Assembly: GCA_963973975.1 (NCBI GenBank)
Contig: CAXBCF010000019.1
Span: 1-63,913, forward strand
DNA length: 63,913 nucleotides
Source: UBA1494_A sp963973975
GTDB lineage: Bacteria > Bacteroidota > Bacteroidia > Flavobacteriales_E > Vicingaceae
Direction: 5' to 3'
Shown here: positions 44,185 to 52,470 of the stretch, one piece after another
How positions within the stretch are numbered: the stretch's first letter is position 1
Layout: every line of letters begins with the position of its first letter
Made by a program: the position numbers and the translations under genes
The notes under the pieces: model-generated
The model's database searches: none
What the model saw: only the letters and a program-made list of their open reading frames with translations
What the model was told of the DNA's origin: nothing

Positions 44185-44478
44185 ATGACATTAGCTGATT
44201 ATGATAAAAAGATTGAAGAACTTAAAGTAGTTAGAGCAAAGGCAAAAGGATTGCAAAAAGCTGAACTAACTGTTTTAATCGATGATTTAGAAACCAAGCG
44301 AGTAAGCTTTTTAACACAGCCAATTAACGAAGCTGATTTTGGTTTTTCGCAAGGTAATATAGCTGAACTCAAAGAAATTGCTCAAAAATTTGAAACAGCC
44401 ACGGAAGAAATAGAAGAGGCCAATGAATTAATCGATCGTGCGATTAACTTAGGAAAGAAGTTGGTTTTGTTGTTATAG
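44185..44478 (+). CDS. Uncharacterised helical protein
   Basis: A 97-residue protein, acidic and helical, with heptad-like patterns (MTLADYDKKIEELKVV, KAELTVLIDDLETK, ATEEIEEANELIDRAI). No signal peptide. It begins 4 nt after the coiled-coil lipoprotein stop, so the two are likely translated together; a physical partnership between them across the membrane would require this protein to be exported, for which there is no signal. Confidence 0.55.
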   Translation: MTLADYDKKIEELKVVRAKAKGLQKAELTVLIDDLETKRVSFLTQPINEADFGFSQGNIAELKEIAQKFETATEEIEEANELIDRAINLGKKLVLLL

Positions 44479-44660
44479 CTTTTTTATTTTTCTCAATTTG
44501 GCAGAACTCCTCACTTCCAAACACTGACAAATAAGCTGAACAAAACTTGAATTAGCCAAAGCTATGGATGGGAGGGGTAAGCAACCATTTAATACTCAGA
44601 AATAGTCTCCATAACATTTACTCTTAATGCAGATGTAGGAGGGATTTGGTTTAATGTCGA

Positions 44661-45677
44661 TTAAAATTCTTCTTCGGTCATTCCATTATTAACCATAGCT
44701 CCTACAAGACTCCCTGTTGCTACGGCATTGGCTACAGAACGCATTGGGCTTGCATTATCACCACAAGCAAAAACATTTGCTACAGTTGTTTTCTGAAACA
44801 TATCAACTGTGATAAAGCCATCTTCTGTCAACTCGCAACCCAACATTTCAGGAATTTTGCAATGTTGTTCAAAGTTTGGTCGTGAATAGATTGCTTTAAG
44901 CTCAAAGGTAGAATTGTCTTTAAAAACAATTTGTTGAACCTTGCCGTTTTCGTGTTTCAGGTAAGCAATTTCTTTTTCAATTATCGAAATGTTATGCTTG
45001 TTAATTTTATTGGTTTGTTCTTGTGTTAAAGTGGATTTCCCATTGGTTAAAATAGTCAGATCTTTTGTCCAATTACGGATTAGTTGTGCGTAATGAAATG
45101 CAAAATCACCATTGGCTAAAATACCTGTTTTCTCATTTTTTACTTCATATCCGTGGCAATACGGACAATGAATTACCGAAATCCCCCAGCATTCCGAAAA
45201 CCCTTGTATGTTAGGCATTAGGTCTTTTACACCCGTTGCGAAAACGAGATTTTTAGCTTTAAATGTTTCACCTGCTTTTGTTGTAATTTCAAAACTGTTT
45301 TCGGTTTTCTTTCCACTAATTGCAAGTCCTTTATGGAATTTTACAGTAGTATACATCAAAACCTGTGCTTTGGCTTTTTCTGCAATCAAATTTGGTTTTT
45401 CACCGTCTTGTGTTATAAAGTTATGCGAATAGGGTGTTTGTCGGTTGCAAGGCAAACCACTATCAATAATTAAAACATTTCGCAATGCTCGTCCTAAAGC
45501 CATAGCTGCTGATAGTCCTGCATAACTTCCACCTATTATTATTACATCAAAATTTTTACTTTCTACCACACGATTAAAATTTACAAAAGCATTTAAAGGA
45601 AGGGGTAGTACTAATCCCGTTAGTGCTAATCCTCCTAATTTGATAGCTTTTCTCCTTGATAGTTTGATTTCTTTCAC
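44661..45677 (-). CDS. FAD/NAD(P)-dependent oxidoreductase (thioredoxin-reductase-like)
   Basis: A 338-residue flavoprotein with an unusual exported-looking N-terminus: KLSRRKAIKLGGLALTGLVL resembles a Tat-type twin-arginine signal. The FAD-binding loop is IIGGSYAGLSAAMALG (~47-62), the redox-active CPYCHGYE (CxxC) sits near residue 172 and the C-terminal FAD motif is NVFACGDNAS. It starts with GTG, overlapping the COG0523 stop by one nt (TAGTG), so translation is coupled. It resembles thioredoxin reductases; substrate unknown. Membership of the putative zinc regulon is inferred from the operon. Confidence 0.8.
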   Translation of the reverse strand: MKEIKLSRRKAIKLGGLALTGLVLPLPLNAFVNFNRVVESKNFDVIIIGGSYAGLSAAMALGRALRNVLIIDSGLPCNRQTPYSHNFITQDGEKPNLIAEKAKAQVLMYTTVKFHKGLAISGKKTENSFEITTKAGETFKAKNLVFATGVKDLMPNIQGFSECWGISVIHCPYCHGYEVKNEKTGILANGDFAFHYAQLIRNWTKDLTILTNGKSTLTQEQTNKINKHNISIIEKEIAYLKHENGKVQQIVFKDNSTFELKAIYSRPNFEQHCKIPEMLGCELTEDGFITVDMFQKTTVANVFACGDNASPMRSVANAVATGSLVGAMVNNGMTEEEF

Positions 45678-46921
45678 TACAGATTTACTGGAAAAGGATC
45701 GTTTAACTTTTCCTTTTCATCAAATAAATAACCTTCGCTATCTTGCAATAAACATCTTTCTAAATCAGAAATAATCGCTTCTTTATCAATGTCTTGACCA
45801 ATAAACACAAGCTCGTTCATACGATCGCCCCATTGTTTACTCCATTTGTTTTCAATGTATTCTTGGTTGTTCACATAGGCAGCATAACTTATCCTTTCAG
45901 AATATAACATACTACACCACCAAACGCCCGCTTTTTCCAATCGGGAAGAACCTCCAGCCTGAGAAAAATTTAAAGCATCATTTGGGCGTGATGCTAACCA
46001 AAACAATCCTTTTGCTCTTAAAATACCACTTGGGTATTTTTCATTCAGGTATTTCCAAAACCTATCGGGATGAAAGGGCTTTTGATTGTGAAACACAAAT
46101 GAAGTAATTCCATACTCTTCCGTTTCAGGCGTATGGCTTTCCATTTCTAATTCTTTTTGCCATCCTGCAGAATTTTGAGCAATTTCAAAGTCAAATAGTT
46201 TAGTATTCAAAATTTCTGTTGGATCAACTTTTCCAAATTGTGAGCTAATGATTTTTGCACCTGGGTTAAGCTTTTGAATAGACGCTTTTAAAAGTCCTAC
46301 GGTATATTCGTCAACTAAGTCTGTTTTGTTTAAAATAATGACATTCGCGAACTCAATCTGATCGGTCAGTAAATTCACAATGGTGCGATAATCACCTTCC
46401 ATGTCGGTTAAACTCCGGTCAATCAGTAGCTCATTTGTACCAAAATCTTTGAAGAAATTAAAACAATCCACCACAGTTACCATTGTGTCTATGTAACTGA
46501 ATTGGGAAAGATCAATGCCGTTTTCTTCATCGATAAACGAAAAAGTTTGAGCTACAGGAACAGGTTCACTGATCCCAGTACTCTCAATTAGCAAATAGTC
46601 AAATCGTGCTTCATTAGCTAACTTTTCGACTTCCTCCATCAAATCTTCTCGAAGTGTGCAGCAAATGCACCCATTGCTCATTTCTACCAATTTTTCTTCA
46701 GTACGTGATAAGGTATTCTCATTCTCTACCAACCTGGCGTCAACATTTACTTCACTCATGTCATTTACAATTACGGCTACTTTCAAACCGACTTTATTGT
46801 GTAAGACATGGTTGAGCAAAGTTGTTTTTCCTGCTCCTAGAAAACCACTTAAAACAGTTACAGGAAGTTTTTTGGCAAGAGACCTACCTTTAGTTATTAT
46901 CGATGATTCTTGTGTGTGCAT
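45677..46921 (-). CDS. COG0523 (CobW/ZigA-like) GTP-dependent metallochaperone
   Basis: A 414-residue G3E-family GTPase: Walker A GFLGAGKTTLLNHVL (~20-35), the metal-binding CxCC motif NGCICCTLR (~84-92), Walker B LLIESTGISEP, and NKTDLVD as the guanine-specificity motif. The C-terminal CobW_C domain contains LFWLASRPND. Zinc-responsive members deliver Zn to client enzymes during starvation. The nearby Fur-family regulator with two operator palindromes supports a zinc role, but cobalt or nickel cannot be excluded by sequence alone. Confidence 0.88.
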   Translation of the reverse strand: MHTQESSIITKGRSLAKKLPVTVLSGFLGAGKTTLLNHVLHNKVGLKVAVIVNDMSEVNVDARLVENENTLSRTEEKLVEMSNGCICCTLREDLMEEVEKLANEARFDYLLIESTGISEPVPVAQTFSFIDEENGIDLSQFSYIDTMVTVVDCFNFFKDFGTNELLIDRSLTDMEGDYRTIVNLLTDQIEFANVIILNKTDLVDEYTVGLLKASIQKLNPGAKIISSQFGKVDPTEILNTKLFDFEIAQNSAGWQKELEMESHTPETEEYGITSFVFHNQKPFHPDRFWKYLNEKYPSGILRAKGLFWLASRPNDALNFSQAGGSSRLEKAGVWWCSMLYSERISYAAYVNNQEYIENKWSKQWGDRMNELVFIGQDIDKEAIISDLERCLLQDSEGYLFDEKEKLNDPFPVNL

Positions 46922-47064
46922 TCTTTGGCTTGTTTTGATATTTTATCTGCAACCTTACTTTCATGTTGATGTCCGCAACTGCAACTCATTGTGCTAATAC
47001 ACACTAATAAAAATGGAAATAAGACTTTGGTTTTTAAATTCACTGTTTTTCTTTTATAAATCAT
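46897..47064 (-). CDS. Small Cys/His-rich lipoprotein, 55 residues
   Basis: A complete short ORF from ATG 47064, overlapping the COG0523 start by 25 nt in another frame. The N-terminus is long and basic (MIYKRKTVNLKTK), then a hydrophobic stretch (VLFPFLLVCISTMSC) ends in a lipobox. The mature part starts CSCGHQHES and ends ECTHKNHR, giving four Cys/His clusters suited to metal binding. It lies between DUF4625 and the COG0523 gene; a terminator-like hairpin separates it from the former. A surface or periplasmic zinc-binding peptide is a plausible inference. Confidence 0.5.
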   Translation of the reverse strand: MIYKRKTVNLKTKVLFPFLLVCISTMSCSCGHQHESKVADKISKQAKECTHKNHR

Positions 47065-47078
47065 CTTCGAGATTAAAA

Positions 47079-47112
47079 GAAAGTTTAGCTGATTTTCATC
47101 AACTAAACTTTC
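47079..47112 (-). terminator. Hairpin after the DUF4625 gene
   Basis: Minus strand: GAAAGTTTAG, 14-nt loop, CTAAACTTTC, then TTTTAATC. A 10-bp stem and T-rich tail just past the DUF4625 stop; partial read-through into the COG0523 genes is likely as no other promoter is evident. Confidence 0.6.
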
Positions 47113-47121
47113 TGTGCCTAA

Positions 47122-47553
47122 TTAGTGATCATCGTGTACTTCAAAGCTATGCTTAGCAGTAGCGGTTTTTCCGTGATCATTTTCACCCCAAACAACAAAA
47201 TCAACTTTTTGATTCTCTGCTAAGTTTTCTAATACAAAGAAGGAGTCAAATACGACAGCTTTAGAATGAGAATGCCGTTTTAAATACCACAAAGTATCGT
47301 TTTGAGGTTGAGTAATAAACCAGCATTTTGCTTCATGCATTTCCTCTTCATCCGTTATTACGGCATTAACAAATACCGTATCCCCAAGATGGTAGTAGGT
47401 AAGTTTAGGGTCGTTGATGGTGATTTTAGGAGCTGAGTGATTGTGTATAGGATCTGGAGTTGGGTCAGGACTAACATCCCCGTCATCATCATCTTTGCAT
47501 CCACTCATGAATATACCGATTAAAGCAGTTAGAATTAAAGTTTTTTTCTTCAT
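47122..47553 (-). CDS. DUF4625 family lipoprotein
   Basis: A 143-residue lipoprotein from ATG 47553 (TALIGIFMSGCKDDDDGD); an upstream in-frame ATG overlaps the operator palindrome. After an Asp/Pro-rich linker comes a DUF4625 immunoglobulin-like domain: APKITINDPKLTYYHLGDTVFVNAVITDEE, the HEAKCWF strand and VDFVVWGENDHGKTA. Histidines are frequent (HNHSAP, KRHSHSKA, EVHDDH), which suits metal binding at the surface. It is the first gene behind two Zur-like palindromes, so it is probably induced on metal shortage. Actual ligand not established. Confidence 0.75.
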   Translation of the reverse strand: MKKKTLILTALIGIFMSGCKDDDDGDVSPDPTPDPIHNHSAPKITINDPKLTYYHLGDTVFVNAVITDEEEMHEAKCWFITQPQNDTLWYLKRHSHSKAVVFDSFFVLENLAENQKVDFVVWGENDHGKTATAKHSFEVHDDH

Positions 47554-47576
47554 AATTTTTAATTTAATTTTACATA

Positions 47577-47591
47577 TGCAACAATGTTGCA
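47577..47591. promoter_or_regulatory. Zur/Fur-type palindrome 1
   Basis: TGCAACAATGTTGCA, a perfect 7-1-7 palindrome overlapping the minus-strand -7 box TATATTTG (47590-47597) of the DUF4625 operon. Confidence 0.7.
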
Positions 47592-47618
47592 AATATAGAT
47601 TAATATTTTAAAACGCAA
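47590..47618 (-). promoter_or_regulatory. Promoter of the DUF4625/COG0523 operon
   Basis: Minus strand: TTG (47616-47618), 18 nt, TATATTTG (47590-47597), 36 nt before the ATG. Both elements are overlapped by the two palindromes, an ideal repression layout. Confidence 0.6.
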
Positions 47619-47628
47619 CTGTGTTGCA
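47614..47628. promoter_or_regulatory. Zur/Fur-type palindrome 2
   Basis: CGCAACTGTGTTGCA; shares the GCAAC-N3-GTTGC core with palindrome 1, 37 bp away. It lies 16 nt before the regulator ATG (47645) and over the divergent -33 element. Confidence 0.65.
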
Positions 47629-47644
47629 TTAAATTTTTTTCATC

Positions 47645-48025
47645 ATGAAATTAACTAGGAATACAACTGCTAAGTCTAAAATAATGAATCTTTTAAGCCA
47701 TTCAAGTGTTGCCTTATCACACTCAGAGTTACAAACAGCCTTAGAAGGTATATGTGATCGAGTAACCATTTATCGTGTTTTGAAGCGATTGGAAAAAGAG
47801 GGCACTGTTCACAAAGTCCCAAATATTGATGGCACAATGAAATTTGCCATCTGTCATAATTGTTCAGTAGAACAGCACCATCACAATCACCTCCATTTTA
47901 ATTGTGAGAAATGTGAAACTGTAACTTGTGTAGAAGATGTTACACCAAGTTTTAACTTATCTGATAAGTATATAGTTAATGAAGTGAATTTTATGGTATC
48001 AGGTATTTGTCCACAATGTACCTAA
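47645..48025 (+). CDS. Fur-family transcriptional regulator, probably Zur-like
   Basis: A 126-residue regulator with the Fur winged-helix N-terminus (SHSELQTALEGICDRVTIYRVLKRLEKEG) and a metal-binding C-terminal domain: HHHNHLHFNCEKCETVTC contains the His-rich sensory site and the first CxxC, and CPQC near the end supplies the second structural pair. The divergent gene cluster contains a COG0523 metallochaperone, so zinc is the likely signal. Both genes share a region with two 15-bp palindromes, suggesting autorepression. The short length and CEKC...CPQC arrangement fit Zur-like rather than classical Fur proteins. Confidence 0.85.
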   Translation: MKLTRNTTAKSKIMNLLSHSSVALSHSELQTALEGICDRVTIYRVLKRLEKEGTVHKVPNIDGTMKFAICHNCSVEQHHHNHLHFNCEKCETVTCVEDVTPSFNLSDKYIVNEVNFMVSGICPQCT

Positions 48026-48299
48026 TCGTATTTTCAATTAGATTTATGTTGTAAGCTTCACGTTTAAAAATTACGGTTTCAAAACTTTTACTATAAAAAA
48101 AGCAAATTTCTCCTATACCCTCTGGCGGCTCAAGCTCCATAATCCAAACTTACCTTATTCCAATTCCTTCTAAATACCTCACTACTCAATTTCCGGTATT
48201 TATTAAAACCATAAGATATTTTGGACTAATTTAATTAGCTTAGCAAGCTTAAATAATTGAAACCTACAGGTTCTATAAAGTAATCTTCACTCATAAAGC

Positions 48300-51200
48300 A
48301 TGTTTTTCCAAAATTCCGTACTCAACAAACATATTAAATCACAGGACGAAAAAGCCATTATCAAAGCGTACGAGGAATTTACCGCTTACTATCACGATGC
48401 GACGAGGCAGCAAAATATTCGGGAGTCTAAAGAAGAACAGTTCCAAGAAGGTTTTCTTCGGGAGTTGTTTGTCAAGATTTTGGGTTATACCTTAAATCCC
48501 GAACCGGATTATAATTTAACAACTGAACTAAAAAACGAAAAAGGCGCAAAGAAAGCAGATGGTGCCATTTTAAAAGACGGAAAAGCACTTGGTGTAATCG
48601 AACTGAAGGGAACCGACACCAAGGACTTGGACAAGATCAATGAGCAAGCTTTTAACTACAAAAACAATCATTCGGCTTGTGTGTATGTGATTACTTCCAA
48701 CTTTGAAAAACTTCGTTTTTTCATTCACAATGCTGTTGAGCACATTGAATTTAACCTTTTCACGCTAACTGCCGAAGAATTTAAGGTACTTTGGCTTTGC
48801 TTGCATTCCGATAACTTATTAAGCGGTATTCCGCTGAAGATAAAGGAAGAAAGTTTGTTGGCTGAGGAAAACATCACCAAGCAACTTTACAAAGATTATT
48901 CAGCTTTTCGAAATGATTTGTGGCAAAACATGGCCAAGAATCATCCCAAGGACGATCAGTTGATGTTGTTTAAGAAAACTCAAAAACTGCTCGACCGCTT
49001 CTTGTTTATCTTTTTTGCAGAAGACAGTGGTTTACTGCCTCCCAATTCTATTACAAGAGTTGTAAATCGTTGGGAAATTCTTAAGAAAGAAGATGCCTAC
49101 AAGCCTTTATACGCCATATTTAGGCAGTATTTTGGCTACATAGACAAAGGTAGAAAAGGACAAAAAACCGTTGATGATATTTTTGCCTACAATGGTGGCT
49201 TGTTTCAACCCGATGTTGTATTAGACAACATTCAACTAGATGATGAAATAGTTCATGCCCACGTAATGAAACTCACCAATTATGACTTTCAAAGCGAGGT
49301 AGATGTAAACATACTCGGTCACATTTTTGAAAACTCCCTCAACGAAATTGAAAACATTACTGCTGAGCTAGAAGGGCAGGAGGTAGACAAAAGCAAAACC
49401 AAGCGAAAAAAAGACGGGGTTTTTTATACCCCAAAATACATCACTAAATACATAGTTGACAATACCCTTGGCAAACTCTGTGAAGAAAAGAAAACCGAAC
49501 TCGCCATCATTGACGAAGAATATGCAAAGGGGAGAAGAAACAGAAAAAAAGATACCATAAAAAGCTTGGACCAAAACCTGCAAGCTTACCGCAATTGGTT
49601 GCTGAACATTACTATTTGCGATCCGGCTTGTGGTTCAGGAGCTTTTTTAAACCAAGCATTGGAGTTTTTGATTGAAGAACATGCATTTATTGATGAACTA
49701 GAATCTCAATTGCTGGGGCATGATTTTGAATTTCCTGGAGTAGAAAACCACATTTTAGAGAAAAACATTTTTGGTGTTGACATTAACGAAGAAAGTGTTG
49801 ACATTGCCAAACTTTCGTTGTGGTTGCGCACTGCACAAAGAGGCAGAAAATTAACTACCTTGAATAACAACATTAAGTGTGGTAATTCTTTAATTGACGA
49901 CCCCAAAGTAGCAGGAGACAAAGCCTTTAAATGGCAAAAAGAATTTCCGACTGTGTTTGAGGAAAAAGATAAAAAGGCATTTCATATCACAACAGCAACA
50001 CACGATAGCCGAACATCTCAACGAATGATTGACTATAAAGTAAGAGAATTACGAGACAATGGCACACGACCAAAAGCAGAACCTATATGGCTTGAGAAAG
50101 AGGATGAACTACTAATTACGCAAACGGTTGCTGAAATAATAAAGGAAGATGAGCTGAATGTGATGGCCTACAATATTTGTGGCGACCACCTGCATTTGTT
50201 GTTGGTATGTGAGGAAGAAGAAGTAGCAAGAATAGTTGGCAAAATAAAAGGAAAAACATCTCGTATCTACAATAGCATCAAGGGGATTAATCCCCTTGTC
50301 CAGGATGGAGAAGAAAAATCTGTGCCCTTATGGACACAAAAATATGGTTGTAAAGAAATAACAACTGAAGAGCAACTGTGGAACACCGTAGAATACATCC
50401 GCAACAACCGAGAAAAGCACAAATTGCCACCGCTATCTGCTAATAGCACTAAGAAAACTGCAGCAATAAACCTAGACAATCTCTTTTACAGCTCCTACGA
50501 GCATGCCTTCCGAACCGAATACAAAGGCGGTTTTGATGTGGTGATTGGAAATCCACCGTATGGAGCAACTTTAACTGAAGAACAAATTTCTTTTTTTAGA
50601 AGAACATATTCGACCGTTGTAGGTCATTCAGAAGTTTATTATTTATTTACAGAAAAAACTATTTTACAATTATCTAAAAAAGCAGGTATAATTGGATTCA
50701 TAATACCGAATGCTTGGCTATCTAATAAGTATGCAAGTGCTTTAAGAAAATTGATAATAAACAGCACTAAAATTAAAGTACTAATAAATTTTAATCGAAA
50801 AATCATTTTCGAAGATGCAAATGTTGAAACTTCAATTTTTATACTCACAAACCAACAATCTACAGAAACACAGATTACTCTTGTAGGACAAGATTTAATT
50901 GATTTATATAGCTACAAACAATATGAATGGAGAAATAATCAAGGTTATCTTTTATCATTTGCACCAAATAAAAAAGTAGATGATATTGTAAAAAAATTAA
51001 ATAAAAGTGAATTCAAATTAAGTGACAAACTAGATATTTCGAATGGTATTAAACCTTATCAAGTAGGTTATGGAATTAACAAAGAAGGTGTTCCTTTGAC
51101 TGTTAATGATGTAAAAGAGAAAATTTATCATTCCAAAAAACAATTAGATTCGACATATAAAAAAGAAATAAAAGGAAAAGGAGTTCATAGATATTCATTT

Positions 51201-51893
51201 AAATGGGAAACAAGCTATATTAAGTGGGGTAATTGGTTAATGTCTCCTAAAAGCCAACATTATTTTGAACAACCAAAAATTTTAATCAGGCAAATTATTA
51301 GTGATTATTTTTTTGCTGTTCTTGACAAAGAAAAGTACTATGCTGACCAATCTCTTTATATGTGCACAAATTTTGAAGGGAATAATGAAATACTAGAGTT
51401 TTATTTAGCTCTTCTAAATTCCAAACTGTATGGGTTTTATTTTAGAAAGTTCTATTCAGAAGAAGATGATTTATTTCCTAAAATAAAAGTGAATGAGTTG
51501 AAAAATTTACCGGTAAAAAACACAAATATTGAGGTTCAACAACAAATATCAAATTGTGCTACAAAAATTGCTAATTCATTAAAAGAGTTTTCCACTCAAA
51601 ACGAACAGTTTTCCGATTTACTAAAAAGTAAATTTGAAATTAAAAAACTCACAACTAAGCTGCAAAATTGGCACGAATTAGAGTTTAAGGACTTTTTAAA
51701 AGAATTGAAAAAAGCCAAAGTAGAACTTTCGCTTTCTGAAGAAGCAGAGTGGATGCAGTATTTTAATGAGCAGAAGGGGAAAGCGCAGGCATTGAAGGAG
51801 GAGATTGAGCGAGTGGATGGGGAAATCGACCGGATGGTATATAATTTATACGGTTTAACTGAAGAAGAAATTAAAATAGTGGAGGGTGATTAA
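48300..51893 (+). CDS. Type IIG restriction-modification enzyme (Eco57I-like) with embedded IS200/RAYT-like HUH domain
   Basis: A 1,197-residue single-chain enzyme. N-terminal PD-(D/E)XK nuclease: D87 and E101-L-K103 in VIELKG. Helical linker, then the adenine methylase: CDPACGSGAF motif I at residues 440-449 and NPPY motif IV at 751-754. Between FKWQKEFP (~543) and GGFDVVIGNPPY lies an extra ~190 residues, where typical Eco57I-like enzymes are contiguous. This insert looks like a Y1 transposase/RAYT domain: FHITTATHDSR start, GDHLHLLLV with H630-x-H632 (HUH), KGKTSR, and VEYIRNNREKH with Y699. The C-terminus (~880-1197) is the target-recognition part ending in MVYNLYGLTEEEI. The frame is open throughout, so the chimera is maintained. 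Confidence 0.85.
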   Translation: MFFQNSVLNKHIKSQDEKAIIKAYEEFTAYYHDATRQQNIRESKEEQFQEGFLRELFVKILGYTLNPEPDYNLTTELKNEKGAKKADGAILKDGKALGVIELKGTDTKDLDKINEQAFNYKNNHSACVYVITSNFEKLRFFIHNAVEHIEFNLFTLTAEEFKVLWLCLHSDNLLSGIPLKIKEESLLAEENITKQLYKDYSAFRNDLWQNMAKNHPKDDQLMLFKKTQKLLDRFLFIFFAEDSGLLPPNSITRVVNRWEILKKEDAYKPLYAIFRQYFGYIDKGRKGQKTVDDIFAYNGGLFQPDVVLDNIQLDDEIVHAHVMKLTNYDFQSEVDVNILGHIFENSLNEIENITAELEGQEVDKSKTKRKKDGVFYTPKYITKYIVDNTLGKLCEEKKTELAIIDEEYAKGRRNRKKDTIKSLDQNLQAYRNWLLNITICDPACGSGAFLNQALEFLIEEHAFIDELESQLLGHDFEFPGVENHILEKNIFGVDINEESVDIAKLSLWLRTAQRGRKLTTLNNNIKCGNSLIDDPKVAGDKAFKWQKEFPTVFEEKDKKAFHITTATHDSRTSQRMIDYKVRELRDNGTRPKAEPIWLEKEDELLITQTVAEIIKEDELNVMAYNICGDHLHLLLVCEEEEVARIVGKIKGKTSRIYNSIKGINPLVQDGEEKSVPLWTQKYGCKEITTEEQLWNTVEYIRNNREKHKLPPLSANSTKKTAAINLDNLFYSSYEHAFRTEYKGGFDVVIGNPPYGATLTEEQISFFRRTYSTVVGHSEVYYLFTEKTILQLSKKAGIIGFIIPNAWLSNKYASALRKLIINSTKIKVLINFNRKIIFEDANVETSIFILTNQQSTETQITLVGQDLIDLYSYKQYEWRNNQGYLLSFAPNKKVDDIVKKLNKSEFKLSDKLDISNGIKPYQVGYGINKEGVPLTVNDVKEKIYHSKKQLDSTYKKEIKGKGVHRYSFKWETSYIKWGNWLMSPKSQHYFEQPKILIRQIISDYFFAVLDKEKYYADQSLYMCTNFEGNNEILEFYLALLNSKLYGFYFRKFYSEEDDLFPKIKVNELKNLPVKNTNIEVQQQISNCATKIANSLKEFSTQNEQFSDLLKSKFEIKKLTTKLQNWHELEFKDFLKELKKAKVELSLSEEAEWMQYFNEQKGKAQALKEEIERVDGEIDRMVYNLYGLTEEEIKIVEGD
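50279..50298. repeat. 20-bp perfect palindrome within the HUH insert
   Basis: CAAGGGGATTAATCCCCTTG inside the coding sequence, between the HUH motif and the tyrosine. REP-like palindromes are the substrates of RAYT transposases, so its presence here is suggestive. Confidence 0.6.
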
Positions 51894-51894
51894 T

Positions 51895-52470
51895 ATGAAT
51901 TACAACGATATTTCAACAAGACTAGCAAGATTAAAAGAAGCATTGACAATTGAAGAGAGAGATGGTGAATCGAAGTTAATGAAAACTGTTAGAGATAAAG
52001 CAGGCACAGTTAGTTTCGCTCCCCAAATGCTGCCTCTATTAAATAAGGTGCATAGCGATATTTCTGCTTTGGCAAATATGAAAGATCATCTAAAAAAGTT
52101 AGCAAAACAGAAAGGTATAGCCCAATCAATTGTTGAAGAAAAAATAAATTCCAATCAGGAATTACAATTATTAATTGATTTGAATAATATAGAAAAACAT
52201 GGGACACCGCTAAATAAATCCCGTTCTGGGTTTAATCCAATATTAAAATATCATTCAATATCAATGACAATAAAAGGTAGCTCAAGTGGAAATAACTATA
52301 TAACGTTAAATAGTTCAGGCCAAATAAGCACTACAGGATCCAAAGAACTAAAATTTGAGTTTGGTATTTATAATGAATTCGGTGAATTAGTTAATTTACT
52401 AAGTAAAGTAATTGCTAAATGTGTTAATGAATGGAGCAAGATTATTGAAGAATTATCTAAAATAGAATAA
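51895..52470 (+). CDS. Uncharacterised protein following the type IIG gene
   Basis: A 191-residue protein whose ATG lies 1 nt after the RM stop; an in-frame GTG at 51886 would overlap it. Mostly helical in the first 120 residues (LARLKEALTIEERDGES, VHSDISALANMKDHLKKL), with a LLIDLNNIEKHG segment that recalls the N-x2-KHG turn seen in some HEPN-like helical proteins (weak similarity only). The second half is strand-rich. Tight coupling implies a partner or immunity role for the RM enzyme. I know no family. Confidence 0.55.
   Translation: MNYNDISTRLARLKEALTIEERDGESKLMKTVRDKAGTVSFAPQMLPLLNKVHSDISALANMKDHLKKLAKQKGIAQSIVEEKINSNQELQLLIDLNNIEKHGTPLNKSRSGFNPILKYHSISMTIKGSSSGNNYITLNSSGQISTTGSKELKFEFGIYNEFGELVNLLSKVIAKCVNEWSKIIEELSKIE

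Noticed and set aside
45208..45432. Plus-strand ORF opposite the FAD oxidoreductase
   Set aside because: Antisense shadow of a clearly coding gene with intact motifs.
48026..48299. Possible RNA gene or attachment site at the left edge of the defence island
   Set aside because: I inspected the 274 bp and found no tRNA-like fold, no inverted repeats and no match to the right edge.
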